Source: Rhizobium altiplani (GTDB lineage Bacteria; Pseudomonadota; Alphaproteobacteria; Rhizobiales; Rhizobiaceae). From it: a stretch of DNA of 64,000 nt. Under the pieces are notes generated by a model. That model saw nothing but the letters and a program-made list of their open reading frames with translations. It had not been told where the DNA came from and did no database searches. The DNA is taken from positions 124,001-188,000 of the forward strand of contig NZ_LNCD01000140.1 of assembly GCF_001542405.1 (NCBI RefSeq), given 5' to 3'. Below are positions 34,875 through 43,647 of the stretch, piece after piece (within the stretch, counting starts at the first letter, position 1; every line of letters starts with the position of its first letter). Position numbers and translations under genes: made by a program.

Positions 34875-36461
34875 TCAGTGTCCAGCGACGAGCCCCGCCG
34901 CAGCGGTCTTCTTGGGTTGCCGCAGCAGCAAGACGACAGGCGTCATCGCGATGATCATAACGCCCATCAACCAGAAGCAATCGCTATAGGTCATAACAAG
35001 CGCGTTGCGTTCGATGAGGCTCGAAAGCTGCGATATTGCGCGAAGCTTTGCCGTGGCCGCATCGATGCCTTGGCTGACCCCGCTCACCGCAAGGCGCGCC
35101 TGCCCGGCGATCGAATTTGCCGTGAGCGCCTCGCGTATGGTGTCCGAATGGGCAGCGCTGCGCTGGTCGATGACGACGCCGCTCAAGGCGAGGCCCATCG
35201 AGCCCCCGAGATTGCGGGCCATGCTGTAGATACCGGCGCCGTCGGCCGCATTTTCGCGACCGATAGCGGCCATGGAAACCTGATTGAGCGGCATAGCAGC
35301 CAGGATCTGTCCCACGCCCCGCAGCAATTGCGAGATGGTGAAATCACCTCCGGCGCTATCCGGACTAAGCCCGATGTCGACGAAGCAGCTTGCCGCGAAG
35401 AAGACCAGGCCGAGCGCGACCATGATCCGCGCGTCGAAACGGCCGACGACACGGGGAAGGACCGGAACGAGCAACAGCACTGGAACTGCGGACAGAGCCA
35501 TGATGCCGCCCGCCTGTCTTGGATTGTATCCGGCGATCGTGCTCAGGAACTGTGGAAGGATGAAGGTCGCGCCGTAGGTGGCTGCCCCCACGGCGAGGGC
35601 GATCAACGTAGCGCTGGCGAAGGCACCATTCCGGAGCAGGGAGAGCTTGATGACCGGGTCGGCACTGGTCTTCTGAGTCACGAACAGCACGACGAACCCG
35701 AGGAGCGAGGCGAGGCTCAGCTGGACGATCATCGGAGACTCGAACCAGGCTTCGCGCTGCCCCTCTTCGAACACGACCGTCAGGCAGCTGAACGCCAGCG
35801 TCATGCCCGCGATTCCCCACCAATCCGCCTTGGCCAACAGCCCAAGGTTTGGACTTTGGCGCGGCAGGCCGACAAGCAGCAGAATGGCGAGCGCGATGCC
35901 GACAGGCAAATTGAGGAAGAAGCACCATCTCCAGGTGATCTCTTCGGCGAGATATCCTCCCAGCACCGGTCCGAGGATCGGCCCGATGAGCACGATGACG
36001 CCGAAGATGCTCATTCCGACAGGCATCTGGCGGGGCGGCAGCCGGGTTCTGACGATAACCTGCGCGGTCGGTATCAAGGCTCCGCCGAAAAATCCTTGCC
36101 CGACGCGCCCGATGATCATCGCGAGCAGGCTGTCGGACAGGCCGCAGAACATGGAGAATAGAACGAATGCCGTGGTCGTCACCAGAAGCAATGTTCGCAG
36201 CCCCAACAGACGCGTGAACCATGCGGTCAGGGGGATCATGATGACCTCGGCAACGAGGTATCCCGTGCCTATCCAGGTCCCCTCTGTGCCGCTGGCTCCG
36301 ATGGCTCCCTGGATTTGCGGCAGCGCGGTGTTGGTGATCGAGATGTCGAGCGTGGCCATCAGCGCGCCGATCGCGCCGGCGACGACGGCGACCCAGTCGG
36401 TGAGGCTCGCGGCATCCGGCTGAGGCGCAGTCGCCTGGACCGATATCGATTGCGCGCTCAT
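34875..36461 (-). CDS. emrB: DHA2-type major facilitator multidrug exporter (EmrB-like)
   Basis: The 528-residue protein has about 14 hydrophobic segments. MFS motifs are visible: LDISITNTALPQIQGAIGAS in the first segment, WFTRLLGLRTLLL after segment two, GRVGQGFFGGALIP in segment four, and GPILGPVLGGYLAEEITWRWCFFLNLPVG in segment five (motif C). Its start overlaps the emrA stop (ATGA). EmrB partners with EmrA to export drugs or organic acids; its ligand is unknown. It converges on the tynA terminator. Confidence 0.93.
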   Translation of the reverse strand: MSAQSISVQATAPQPDAASLTDWVAVVAGAIGALMATLDISITNTALPQIQGAIGASGTEGTWIGTGYLVAEVIMIPLTAWFTRLLGLRTLLLVTTTAFVLFSMFCGLSDSLLAMIIGRVGQGFFGGALIPTAQVIVRTRLPPRQMPVGMSIFGVIVLIGPILGPVLGGYLAEEITWRWCFFLNLPVGIALAILLLVGLPRQSPNLGLLAKADWWGIAGMTLAFSCLTVVFEEGQREAWFESPMIVQLSLASLLGFVVLFVTQKTSADPVIKLSLLRNGAFASATLIALAVGAATYGATFILPQFLSTIAGYNPRQAGGIMALSAVPVLLLVPVLPRVVGRFDARIMVALGLVFFAASCFVDIGLSPDSAGGDFTISQLLRGVGQILAAMPLNQVSMAAIGRENAADGAGIYSMARNLGGSMGLALSGVVIDQRSAAHSDTIREALTANSIAGQARLAVSGVSQGIDAATAKLRAISQLSSLIERNALVMTYSDCFWLMGVMIIAMTPVVLLLRQPKKTAAAGLVAGH

Positions 36462-37573
36462 TGCACCGACGCCACCTTGTCGAAGGTCGAGACCTTGGTG
36501 TTGACCGAGACTTCAATGGAGAGGCCGGGCAGCAGCGGAGGCATCTTCTGGCCCGTCTCCAGCTTGATGCGGACGGGAACGCGCTGGACGATCTTGGTGA
36601 AGTTGCCTGTCGCGTTCTCCGGAGGCAGCAGGGCGAACTGCGCGCCTGTTCCCGGCGCGAAGCTGTCGACGACACCTGTGACCTTGAAATTGGGATAGGC
36701 GTCGATCGTGACCGTGGCAGGCTGGCCCGCGTGCATGCCCCCGATCTGCGTTTCTTTGAAGTTGGCCACAAGGTAGATGTCGTCGGTTGGAACGACCGTC
36801 ATCAGCTGCGTGCCCGGCTGGACGAATTGTCCGACCTGGACCGTGCGATCGCCGATCCTGCCGGAGATTGCACTGCGAAGCACCGTGTCGTCGAGATCAA
36901 TCTCTGCCTTGCCGAGGCTTTCTTGGGCGGCGACCAGTTGCGCATGGGCCTGTTCGACCTGCGCCTTCAGGGCGGTCGTCTGCTGCCGGGCCGCATCAAG
37001 GACAGCCTGCTTCAGCCGAACAACGGATTTCGCCTGCTCGAGCGCGCTCCTCGCCTGCTCGCCCTTGTGCTGGCTCTCGATGCCGCGGGCGGCGAGGGGC
37101 GACGTCCGGTCGAGGTCCTTCTGGGCGAGTTCGGCATTCTCGGTCGCGTTTTCGAGGTCGGCCGCAGCCTGTGCAATCACAGAGTCCTGCTGCTTGATGT
37201 CGGCCTTGCTCTTGGCGACGTCCGCCTGGCGGGCGTTGACGGTGGCCTTGGCCTCGCGGACCGCCATTTCGTAGCGGCGGGGATCGATCTTGACGAGCGG
37301 CTGGCCCGCCGTGACCGTCTGGTTATCGGAGACATATACCTCCGCGATCTGCCCCGAAAGCACGGGGGCCATCGAGACCTGATCGGCGCGAAGATAAGCA
37401 TTGTCGGTGCTCTCGATAAAGCGTCCGTTCTTATGCCAGTCGTAGCCATAATAACCGCCGCCGATGGCGACAATGGCTCCAATGGTGGCCAGCGCATATC
37501 GCGCGCGGCTGCGCTTCGTTTGTATTTTTGCTTCCGGCAAGGAAGCGGTTTTCGGTGAGACAATAGCGTCCAT
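36458..37573 (-). CDS. emrA: EmrA-like HlyD-family adaptor
   Basis: The 371-residue protein has one N-terminal membrane anchor (ARYALATIGAIVAIGGGYYGYDW), then the typical STDNAYLRADQVSMAPVLSGQIAEVYVSDNQTVTAGQPLVKID segment, a long coiled-coil (about residues 115-235) and a closing beta domain (ISGRIGDRTVQVGQFVQPGTQLMTVVP). The start at 37573 follows a strong promoter with operator; the frame is open 58 codons upstream, but that extension would run through the promoter. It forms the pump operon with emrB, divergent from a TetR gene. Confidence 0.93.
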   Translation of the reverse strand: MDAIVSPKTASLPEAKIQTKRSRARYALATIGAIVAIGGGYYGYDWHKNGRFIESTDNAYLRADQVSMAPVLSGQIAEVYVSDNQTVTAGQPLVKIDPRRYEMAVREAKATVNARQADVAKSKADIKQQDSVIAQAAADLENATENAELAQKDLDRTSPLAARGIESQHKGEQARSALEQAKSVVRLKQAVLDAARQQTTALKAQVEQAHAQLVAAQESLGKAEIDLDDTVLRSAISGRIGDRTVQVGQFVQPGTQLMTVVPTDDIYLVANFKETQIGGMHAGQPATVTIDAYPNFKVTGVVDSFAPGTGAQFALLPPENATGNFTKIVQRVPVRIKLETGQKMPPLLPGLSIEVSVNTKVSTFDKVASVQ

Positions 37574-37605
37574 GGTCGAGTCGCTTGGTGTTCGTTGAAT
37601 TGCGT

Positions 37606-37635
37606 GAATTATTACACGCGTAAGAATTCTGTCAA
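37606..37635 (-). promoter_or_regulatory. emrAB promoter with embedded 24-bp TetR-type operator
   Basis: On the minus strand TTGACA (37630-37635) and AATAAT (37608-37613) are 16 bases apart, a near-consensus promoter for emrA. A 24-base imperfect palindrome (37606-37629) covers the -10 box and spacer: its halves GAATTATTACAC and GCGTAAGAATTC are complementary at 10 of 12 positions. A related half-site GAATTTTTACGG lies at 37642-37653. Repressor binding here would block RNA polymerase. Confidence 0.75.
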
Positions 37636-37680
37636 CTGGAAGAATTTTTACGGATGGAATAAATTTTATCGTCATGGTAT

Positions 37681-37693
37681 TGTCCGCTGGACA
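37681..37693. promoter_or_regulatory. Inverted repeat TGTCC-N3-GGACA before the TetR gene
   Basis: TGTCCGCTGGACA has perfect 5-base arms and lies 11 bases upstream of the tetR start. It may serve autoregulation or be incidental; its sequence differs from the operator in the emrA promoter. Confidence 0.35.
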
Positions 37694-37704
37694 GGGAGTG
37701 ATTG

Positions 37705-38394
37705 ATGACGAGTTTGAGACGACGCAATGCCGAGAGCGGCTACCCAAGGGGTGACGAAACCAAGGCGAGGATCATCAAGACGGCAATCTCGTTGTTCGGT
37801 GAGAACGGATTTGCTGGCGTTTCCGCCCGGGAGATCGCCAGCGCGGCAGGCGTGCCGGCACCGTCCTTGCAGTATTATTTCGAGAACAAGGAAGGTCTTT
37901 ACGAGGCCTGCATCGCGGACATTCATGCCTCCGCTTGGGAAGCTATCGGACCTGTCACGTGTGAGGTCGAGGAACTCCTCACGGCCAAAGCGGACGCGGA
38001 CAAGGTCATCGACGGTTATTGCAGAATTCTGGAGGCTCTCGCGGATTTTCTGTTCGCGATGCCGGATGCGGCCAGCCGCGCGTTGTTCGTGGCCCAGCAT
38101 CGTTCGCCGTCAAATTCGCCGACCAATAAATCGAGCGGCAAAAGTGCCACGGGCAGGCGAATTCAGGAGTGTTGCGCTGCCATCGTCGCTCGCGTCTCCA
38201 GAAATCGTCTTACCGACGAGGAGATCGGCATGGTGTGTACCACGATCAACGGGCAGCTGATTATCGTCCATCTTGCTCGGGAGCATGTGGAAGACATGAT
38301 GGGGTGGCAGGAGATCACACCCGAGAGGATCGAGGCCCTGAAATCGGTCGTGAGAAAACACACAACCGTCATCCTGAATTCCTATCGATCATGA
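37705..38394 (+). CDS. TetR-family repressor (CerR-type), probable regulator of emrAB
   Basis: The 229-residue protein has an N-terminal TetR helix-turn-helix (about residues 18-65: RIIKTAISLFGENGFAGVSAREIASAAGVPAPSLQYYFENKEGLYEACI). The C-terminal region looks like the CerR C-terminal domain (DUF1956), as in regulators of efflux systems. The ATG at 37705 is preceded by AGGGAG. It is divergent from emrAB, whose promoter contains a large palindrome, so local repression of the pump is likely. Confidence 0.88.
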   Translation: MTSLRRRNAESGYPRGDETKARIIKTAISLFGENGFAGVSAREIASAAGVPAPSLQYYFENKEGLYEACIADIHASAWEAIGPVTCEVEELLTAKADADKVIDGYCRILEALADFLFAMPDAASRALFVAQHRSPSNSPTNKSSGKSATGRRIQECCAAIVARVSRNRLTDEEIGMVCTTINGQLIIVHLAREHVEDMMGWQEITPERIEALKSVVRKHTTVILNSYRS

Positions 38395-38515
38395 CGTCTT
38401 GAGGGAACCTGGGCACGGACACGGCGGGGCAAGCGTGCACGCCAATCTTCCGTTTGCTCGTCCCCGTTCTTGGTCACCAGAATAAGCCCCTTCGGCCTCA
38501 AGCAGTGCCCTGAGT

Positions 38516-38923
38516 TCACGGCGCAACATCGGACCCGTCGCTCCCTTGAGGCGAGGAAGGGGAGAGCCACCAATAATTGGCTGCCAACAGGGCTACAAAT
38601 GCCCGAACGCTTAAGACAATGTCGATGACGTTCAAGTCAGGCTTGAGCATTTTGCGGGCCACGACAAACGCGAGCAGCTCCAGTATCGCCCTGAGGTCGT
38701 GAGTGACGAGCGTGCGGACGAGTTCTATGGCGATCACCAGCAACAACACCCGATAGATCAACTCATAGAATGTGTCCGTCTGCCCCCAACTCATCGCTAA
38801 AAGAGTTTGGGCGCTGCTCAGGCCAAAAACGGCGACCCCGCCAAGGATCACCAGCGCCAGGATGCGCTCTAGCCAGGTCGCTATCGTCTTGAAGCTGTTC
38901 GATATGCGATCGTTCGCGTCCAT
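38516..38923 (-). CDS. PsiE-like small membrane protein
   Basis: The 135-residue protein has about four hydrophobic segments and the pattern LIYRVLLLVIAIELVRTLVTHDLRAILELLAFVVARKMLKPD, which resembles phosphate-starvation-inducible PsiE proteins. The function of PsiE is not established. The start (MDANDRISNSFKTI) is the Met directly before the first membrane region; the frame is open 22 codons further. It is a single gene between the TetR gene and the molybdoenzyme operon. It could be the last gene of the latter, since only about 130 bases separate them. Confidence 0.65.
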   Translation of the reverse strand: MDANDRISNSFKTIATWLERILALVILGGVAVFGLSSAQTLLAMSWGQTDTFYELIYRVLLLVIAIELVRTLVTHDLRAILELLAFVVARKMLKPDLNVIDIVLSVRAFVALLAANYWWLSPSSPQGSDGSDVAP

Positions 38924-39055
38924 CGTTGAAGCATCCTCTTGTCGGTACAGCAGTCGCGAGACCTGGAAGCCCGTCACGATCAGCGTCACGGCGTTCTTGA
39001 TATCGGTCGCTCCGCGTCATTTCCTCCCAGCGGCTATCGGGCCGGCATAATTGGC

Positions 39056-41296
39056 CTAAGCACCGAGCGTTGTCTTTACCCTTTCCCGAGTATAGGGCAG
39101 ATCGTAAAGGCGCTTGCCTGTCGCGTGCTTGAAGGCGTTGGCAATGGCTCCCCCCGTCGGTCCTTGGGCGGCTTCCGCGACACCGAGATAAGGCTGGCCG
39201 GGATTGTCGACAACATGCACCTCGATGCTGTCCGGAACCGCGCTGAAGCGCAGGATCGGATAGGCCGACCAGTCGGGGCTGGTGATCCGTGTATTGTTGA
39301 AATGCACCGCCTCGTAGAGTGTCCAGCTCATCGATTGCAGGATGCCGCCCTCGGTTTGGTTGACGATGGCGTCTGGTGCAACGGCCTCGCCGCAATCGAC
39401 GGCGGATACGACGTGCGAAATCTGGATGATGCCCGTCTCGGCATCGACCTCTGCTTCGAGCGCGATGGCCAGATAGGCGGCATGGTTCTTGTATTTCGCG
39501 AAGGCGAAGCCACGTCCCGTGCCCGCCGGTAGCGGATCATTGTTCCAGTCGAACTTGTCGGCTGTGACCTCGATCACTTTCCGGGCCCGTGGGTCCTTCA
39601 TGTTCCGGAGCCGGAACTCGACGGGGTCAGCCCCGGCTGCTTCGGCAAGCTCGTCCATGAAGCTCTCGATGGAGAAGACGTTGCAATAGGCACCAAGTCC
39701 GCGAAGCGCCGAGACGCGGACCGGCATGTCGGCCAGGAAATGCCAGTTCACGCGCTGGTTCGGGACGTCGTAGAGCGGAATGGCGTTGCGATCGCCATTG
39801 CCGAGCGGCGATATCTGCAGCTTGGCCGCATCCGGCGGGAAGTGCTTGGCCATCAGTCTCCCGGCGATCAGCGAGCCGGCAGAACCCGGACGCGTACCGT
39901 GGTTGTTGCTCCACAGATCGTAGTGCCAGTTGACGATGGTTCCCTTTTCATCGAGCGTCGCGTTGGCGCGGGTCAGCATGGCCGGACCGTAGGGTTCCCA
40001 CAGATGCTCCTGATCGCGCATCCATTGCACACGCACCGGACGGCCGGGAAGGGTGGTGGCGATCAACGCCGCATCGGCCGCGGCATCGTCGGCGCCGTTA
40101 TGACCGTAGCAGCCCGAGCCTTCCGTATGGATGCAGCGCACCTTGTCCTCCGGCATGCCGACCATTTGCGCGATCGCCTTGCGGTCCGGATAGACGCCCT
40201 GGGTATGCGTCCAGACAGTCAGCGCATCGTCCTTGAAAACGGCGACTGCCGCGGAAGGGCCGATGGAGCCGTGCATCTGGTAGGCACGGGTGAACTGAGC
40301 CGAGAGCGTCTTGACGCCCGCGGCTGTGTCCGCGCCGACCGACGTGACGGTGCCGACCTCGCGGACGTTGGCTTCGAGCCATGCGGGAATCCGCTCCTGG
40401 TCCGGAAGCACGGCCTGTTCCTGCCATTTTGCGATGGCGGTCATGGCGCGCATCGCCTTGACCGCTTGGAACTCCTGCTCGGCCACGACGGCAAGGAAAT
40501 CACCGTCGCGCACAATGGCGATCACGCCGGGCATGGTCCTGATCTTGGTTTCGTCCAGCTCGACAAGCTTGGCCGAATAGCTCGGCGGCCGCACGACGCG
40601 GGCATGCACCATGCCTTCGGGACGCATGTCCTGCACATAGGCTTCGCCGCCAGTCACCTTGCCGGGAATGTCGACGCGGGCAAAAGGTTTGCCGATGGCG
40701 TGATAGCTGTCGGGCGACTTGATCTTGGTATTGGGGTCGGCGTCGATGTGCAGCATCTGCTCGGAGACCAGTTCCCCGTAGCCGACCGAAGCACCGTTCG
40801 GGGCGATAACTTTTCCATTTTCCGCCTTTAGTTGATCGGCCGGGACGCCGAGCTTGCCGCTCGCCTGGGTAGTCAGGATCTGGCGGACCTGAGCGGCCGC
40901 ATAGCGGATCGCAGTGCCGCTGTTCTGGATCGTCTGACTGCCGGCCGTATAGCCCTCATTCGGTGTGATTGCCGTATCGGCGGTGATCAGATGGATCTCC
41001 CTCGGCGCTACCTCAAGTTCTTCGGCAGCGATCTGGCGCAGCGAGGTTTTCGTACCCTGGCCAAGTTCGGCCTTGCCGGTGAAGACGGTAATCGTACCGT
41101 CCGCATCGATGCGGATCCAGGCATCCAGCGACGGTGTGTCGGCGAGGCTGCCCTGCAGCTTTGCCGGCGGCTTGGGCGCGGTTGGCACCTCGCCTTCCTG
41201 AGCGGAAGCTTCGAGCGGGATGGTGAAGCTGACGACCAGGGCGCCGGTGCCGGCGAGGAAGGTCCGGCGGGTGATGTCGAAAGTGGGGACGTTCAT
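39056..41296 (-). CDS. Molybdenum aldehyde/isoquinoline-type oxidoreductase, large subunit
   Basis: The 746-residue protein is the molybdopterin-binding subunit of a xanthine oxidase family enzyme. It starts with a twin-arginine signal (DITRRTFLAGTGALVVSFTIPL), so it is exported folded. Characteristic stretches are GKAELGQGTKTSLRQIAAEELEV, ARVDIPGKVTGGEAYVQDMRPEGMVHARVVRPPSY, GSGCYGHNGADDAAADAALIA and LRGLGAYCNVFSIESFMDELAEAAGADPVEFRLRN. With the 2Fe-2S subunit and the cytochrome c it forms a three-subunit periplasmic enzyme. The oxidised substrate (aldehyde or N-heterocycle) cannot be decided from sequence. Confidence 0.9.
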   Translation of the reverse strand: MNVPTFDITRRTFLAGTGALVVSFTIPLEASAQEGEVPTAPKPPAKLQGSLADTPSLDAWIRIDADGTITVFTGKAELGQGTKTSLRQIAAEELEVAPREIHLITADTAITPNEGYTAGSQTIQNSGTAIRYAAAQVRQILTTQASGKLGVPADQLKAENGKVIAPNGASVGYGELVSEQMLHIDADPNTKIKSPDSYHAIGKPFARVDIPGKVTGGEAYVQDMRPEGMVHARVVRPPSYSAKLVELDETKIRTMPGVIAIVRDGDFLAVVAEQEFQAVKAMRAMTAIAKWQEQAVLPDQERIPAWLEANVREVGTVTSVGADTAAGVKTLSAQFTRAYQMHGSIGPSAAVAVFKDDALTVWTHTQGVYPDRKAIAQMVGMPEDKVRCIHTEGSGCYGHNGADDAAADAALIATTLPGRPVRVQWMRDQEHLWEPYGPAMLTRANATLDEKGTIVNWHYDLWSNNHGTRPGSAGSLIAGRLMAKHFPPDAAKLQISPLGNGDRNAIPLYDVPNQRVNWHFLADMPVRVSALRGLGAYCNVFSIESFMDELAEAAGADPVEFRLRNMKDPRARKVIEVTADKFDWNNDPLPAGTGRGFAFAKYKNHAAYLAIALEAEVDAETGIIQISHVVSAVDCGEAVAPDAIVNQTEGGILQSMSWTLYEAVHFNNTRITSPDWSAYPILRFSAVPDSIEVHVVDNPGQPYLGVAEAAQGPTGGAIANAFKHATGKRLYDLPYTRERVKTTLGA

Positions 41297-41307
41297 CGTC
41301 TTCCTCC

Positions 41308-41796
41308 TCAACCAGCTGAAACCGGGGTGGCGGAGGCCGATTTCATCAGCTCGCGCGCCCGCTGGACGGATTTCAATATCCGCATATGCGTGCCGCAGCG
41401 ACAGAGATTGGGTTCCAGCGCCGTGCGGATATCGGCATCGGTGGCGTCCGGTTTCGATTCCAGGAGCGCCTGCGCCCGCATCATCATGCCAGCGATGCAA
41501 TAGCCACATTGCGCCGACTGTTCCGCGATGAAGGCCCGCTGCATCGGTCCGGGATTGTCGATCGTGCCGAGGCCCTCGACCGTCTTGATCCGCCGGCCTT
41601 CGAGCAACATGATGGGGGTGAGGCAGGAGAAGACTGCCTTGCCGTCGACCATGACCGTGCAGGCGCCGCACTGGCCCATTCCGCAGCCGAACTTGGCTGC
41701 ATTCAGCTTGAGGTCGTTGCGCAGCACATAAAGGAGCGGTGTGGAGGGATCAGCCTCGACCTCGTGGACCGCGCCATTAACGTTGAGCTTCATCAT
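41308..41796 (-). CDS. Oxidoreductase 2Fe-2S subunit (IorA-type)
   Basis: The 162-residue protein carries two 2Fe-2S clusters. The N-terminal plant-type site is CGMGQCGACTVMVDGKAVFSC. The C-terminal four-helix domain has CGYCIAGMMMRAQALLESKPDATDADIRTALEPNLCRCG. It has no signal peptide of its own and is probably carried out with the Tat-tagged large subunit. Its start overlaps the cytochrome stop (ATGA), and it lies 11 bases before the large-subunit start. It passes electrons from the molybdenum site to the cytochrome. Confidence 0.95.
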   Translation of the reverse strand: MMKLNVNGAVHEVEADPSTPLLYVLRNDLKLNAAKFGCGMGQCGACTVMVDGKAVFSCLTPIMLLEGRRIKTVEGLGTIDNPGPMQRAFIAEQSAQCGYCIAGMMMRAQALLESKPDATDADIRTALEPNLCRCGTHMRILKSVQRARELMKSASATPVSAG

Positions 41797-43163
41797 TGGT
41801 CTTGCGCTCCTATATCATCGGGGCCGCGCTCAATGCCGTCGGACGGCCGGACGCTGACCTGGAACTTTCCACTTCTGGTATCGGCCGCGCGCGCCGCGAC
41901 GTCCGGCCAGGCAGGCTGGCCGGCAAAGGTCTCGCGCAGATAGGCAAGCAAATCGGTCAGCTGTTCGTCGGTCATCGCCGCGGCGAAGCCCGGCATGATC
42001 GCACTCTGGCGGCCACTTGCCGCCGGCAGGCCGAAGAGCACCATGTTGATCGCATTGTGCGCGTCGGGCGCATTGATCGTGCTGCTCAGGTGAAAATTGA
42101 TCCCGCCGAAAGGAAGGGGGCGGCTCCCGTCATGACAGGTGGCGCAGGCGGCCTGATAGATCGCCGCGCCACGGCCGGCGGGCGTATCGGTTGGAGCGCT
42201 GGCAAGCACGAGATCCTCGCCGATCTTCTTGCGGATCTGCTCGCCCCTTTGCTGGCGTTCTGGCGAGGGTGTGCCCATCAGCGCGGCGACATAGGTGGCG
42301 ATCGTTTTGACGTCGGAATCCGGAAGCAATCCGACATTGCCGGTCACCTCGCCCATCGGGCCGTTGGTGACGCCATGGTCGGCATGCCAGCCCTGGCGCA
42401 GATAGGCAAAGAGACTGTCTTGCGTCCACGGGATCGGGGCCGGCGAACTGGGGTTGAGCGCTGGCGCGCTCCAGCCTTCCGCCTGACCACCGGCGAGATG
42501 CATGCCCGCCCTCTCGGCGCCGAACATGTTGCGCGGCGTGTGGCAGGCGCCGCAATGGCCGAGGCCGTTGACGAGATAGGCGCCGCGGTTCCATTCCTCG
42601 CTCTCGGAGGCGACCTTCTGGAAGGGGCCTTCGTTGAAGAAGAGCAGCTTCCAGCCGGCGAGCACGAGGCGAATGTTCAGCGGGAACGGCAGTTCGTTTG
42701 CCGGCGGCGACTGCTTGACCGGCGGTCGGGTCATCAGGAAGGCATAAAGCGCCTTGTTGTCCTCATCGGAAACGAGCGTGAAGTGATCGAACGGGAAGGC
42801 AGGATAGAGATGCTTGCCATCGCGGCTGACGCCTTCGCGCATGGCACGGTTGAAGGCCGCCTCCGACCAGGTGCCAATGCCGGTTTCCGGATCGGGCGTA
42901 ATATTGCTGGAATAGATGGTGCCGAATGGGGTCGGCAGGGCGAAACTGCCAGCGAAGGAACGGCCACCCGGTTGCGTATGACAGGCTGTACAGTTGCCGA
43001 CCGCGGCCAGCATCGCGCCCTTGTGGATTAGCGCCTGATCGAAGGATGTGCGATCCGGCGGCCTGATCGGCGCTATCGCGGATTTCCAGGCAATTGCAAA
43101 GAAACCCGCACAGGCAACGATCACAACACCCAGCAGGCCGAATAGGAAATGTTTCAATCTCAC
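41793..43163 (-). CDS. Tri-heme membrane-anchored cytochrome c subunit
   Basis: The 456-residue protein has an N-terminal signal anchor (KHFLFGLLGVVIVACAGFFAIAW) and three CxxCH heme c motifs: CTACH (residues 58-62), CGACH (about 202) and CATCH (about 340). This pattern is shared with the cytochrome subunits of periplasmic alcohol and aldehyde dehydrogenases. It would pass electrons from the Mo/Fe-S enzyme to the respiratory chain. It is the first gene of the operon, downstream of the promoter and repeat region at 43268-43347. Confidence 0.94.
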   Translation of the reverse strand: MRLKHFLFGLLGVVIVACAGFFAIAWKSAIAPIRPPDRTSFDQALIHKGAMLAAVGNCTACHTQPGGRSFAGSFALPTPFGTIYSSNITPDPETGIGTWSEAAFNRAMREGVSRDGKHLYPAFPFDHFTLVSDEDNKALYAFLMTRPPVKQSPPANELPFPLNIRLVLAGWKLLFFNEGPFQKVASESEEWNRGAYLVNGLGHCGACHTPRNMFGAERAGMHLAGGQAEGWSAPALNPSSPAPIPWTQDSLFAYLRQGWHADHGVTNGPMGEVTGNVGLLPDSDVKTIATYVAALMGTPSPERQQRGEQIRKKIGEDLVLASAPTDTPAGRGAAIYQAACATCHDGSRPLPFGGINFHLSSTINAPDAHNAINMVLFGLPAASGRQSAIMPGFAAAMTDEQLTDLLAYLRETFAGQPAWPDVAARAADTRSGKFQVSVRPSDGIERGPDDIGAQDQ

Positions 43164-43267
43164 TTAATGCTCCTCGGCTCCCCTTATGGCAGAAAGCGCA
43201 GCCGCAGGAAAAAGCCCATCTTCAGGATAAGATGATGAAAACATTCATGATATTGTATCTTTCAGGG

Positions 43268-43295
43268 AATATATGTCGCGCTTGACATCCGTCAA
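43268..43295 (-). promoter_or_regulatory. Putative promoter of the molybdoenzyme operon
   Basis: On the minus strand TTGACG (43290-43295) and TATATT (43268-43273) are separated by 16 bases, about 105 bases upstream of the cytochrome start. The -35 box is part of an inverted repeat TTGAC-N4-GTCAA (43282-43295), a possible binding site. Confidence 0.5.
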
Positions 43296-43296
43296 T

Positions 43297-43347
43297 TCAC
43301 GCGTGTGTGACCGCTCAGATACGTGAAACTGCGTGAAATCGCGTGGT
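43297..43347. repeat. CGTGAA repeat array upstream of the molybdoenzyme promoter
   Basis: CGTGAA occurs at 43322-43327 and 43332-43337, exactly 10 bases apart, with a third degenerate unit CGTGGT at 43342, and in inverted orientation (TTCACG) at 43297-43302. The 10-base phasing places all sites on one face of the helix, directly upstream of the -35 box, as expected for an activator. Confidence 0.5.
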
Positions 43348-43647
43348 GAGTATTATCCTGAAAACATCTGAGCGCCGGCTCGGGTATGCTCTCCAATTCC
43401 ATGCAAGCCGAAGTTCAATTCGCTCCTTCGTGGAGCTTCCCTAATTGATTTTCGCGGTTGTCCGCGACCTCACGGCACAACAGTCAAATAACCGGGCCGC
43501 CGTCGCCAGCCTCGCCTTCTTCATTCGACTAACCGGACGCTGATCCATGGAACTCCGTGGCAGATCACCGGTATAGAGCTGCGACGATGGCGTTAGGCCG
43601 GTTGCTGAAATGGATGTATGCAGAAGAAGAGCTGTTCTGCTGGAGCG

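Larger units (their letters stand above)
43164..43647. other. Intergenic region with promoter, repeats and unexplained sequence
   Basis: The 480 bases separate the cytochrome gene from the amidotransferase gene; both are on the minus strand. The part up to about 43350 holds the promoter and CGTGAA repeats listed separately. The part 43380-43600 is GC-rich with no convincing frame; on the minus strand a short frame encodes a basic peptide (MDQRPVSRMKKARLATAARLF) that resembles a degraded protein end, but I cannot name it. Confidence 0.5.
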
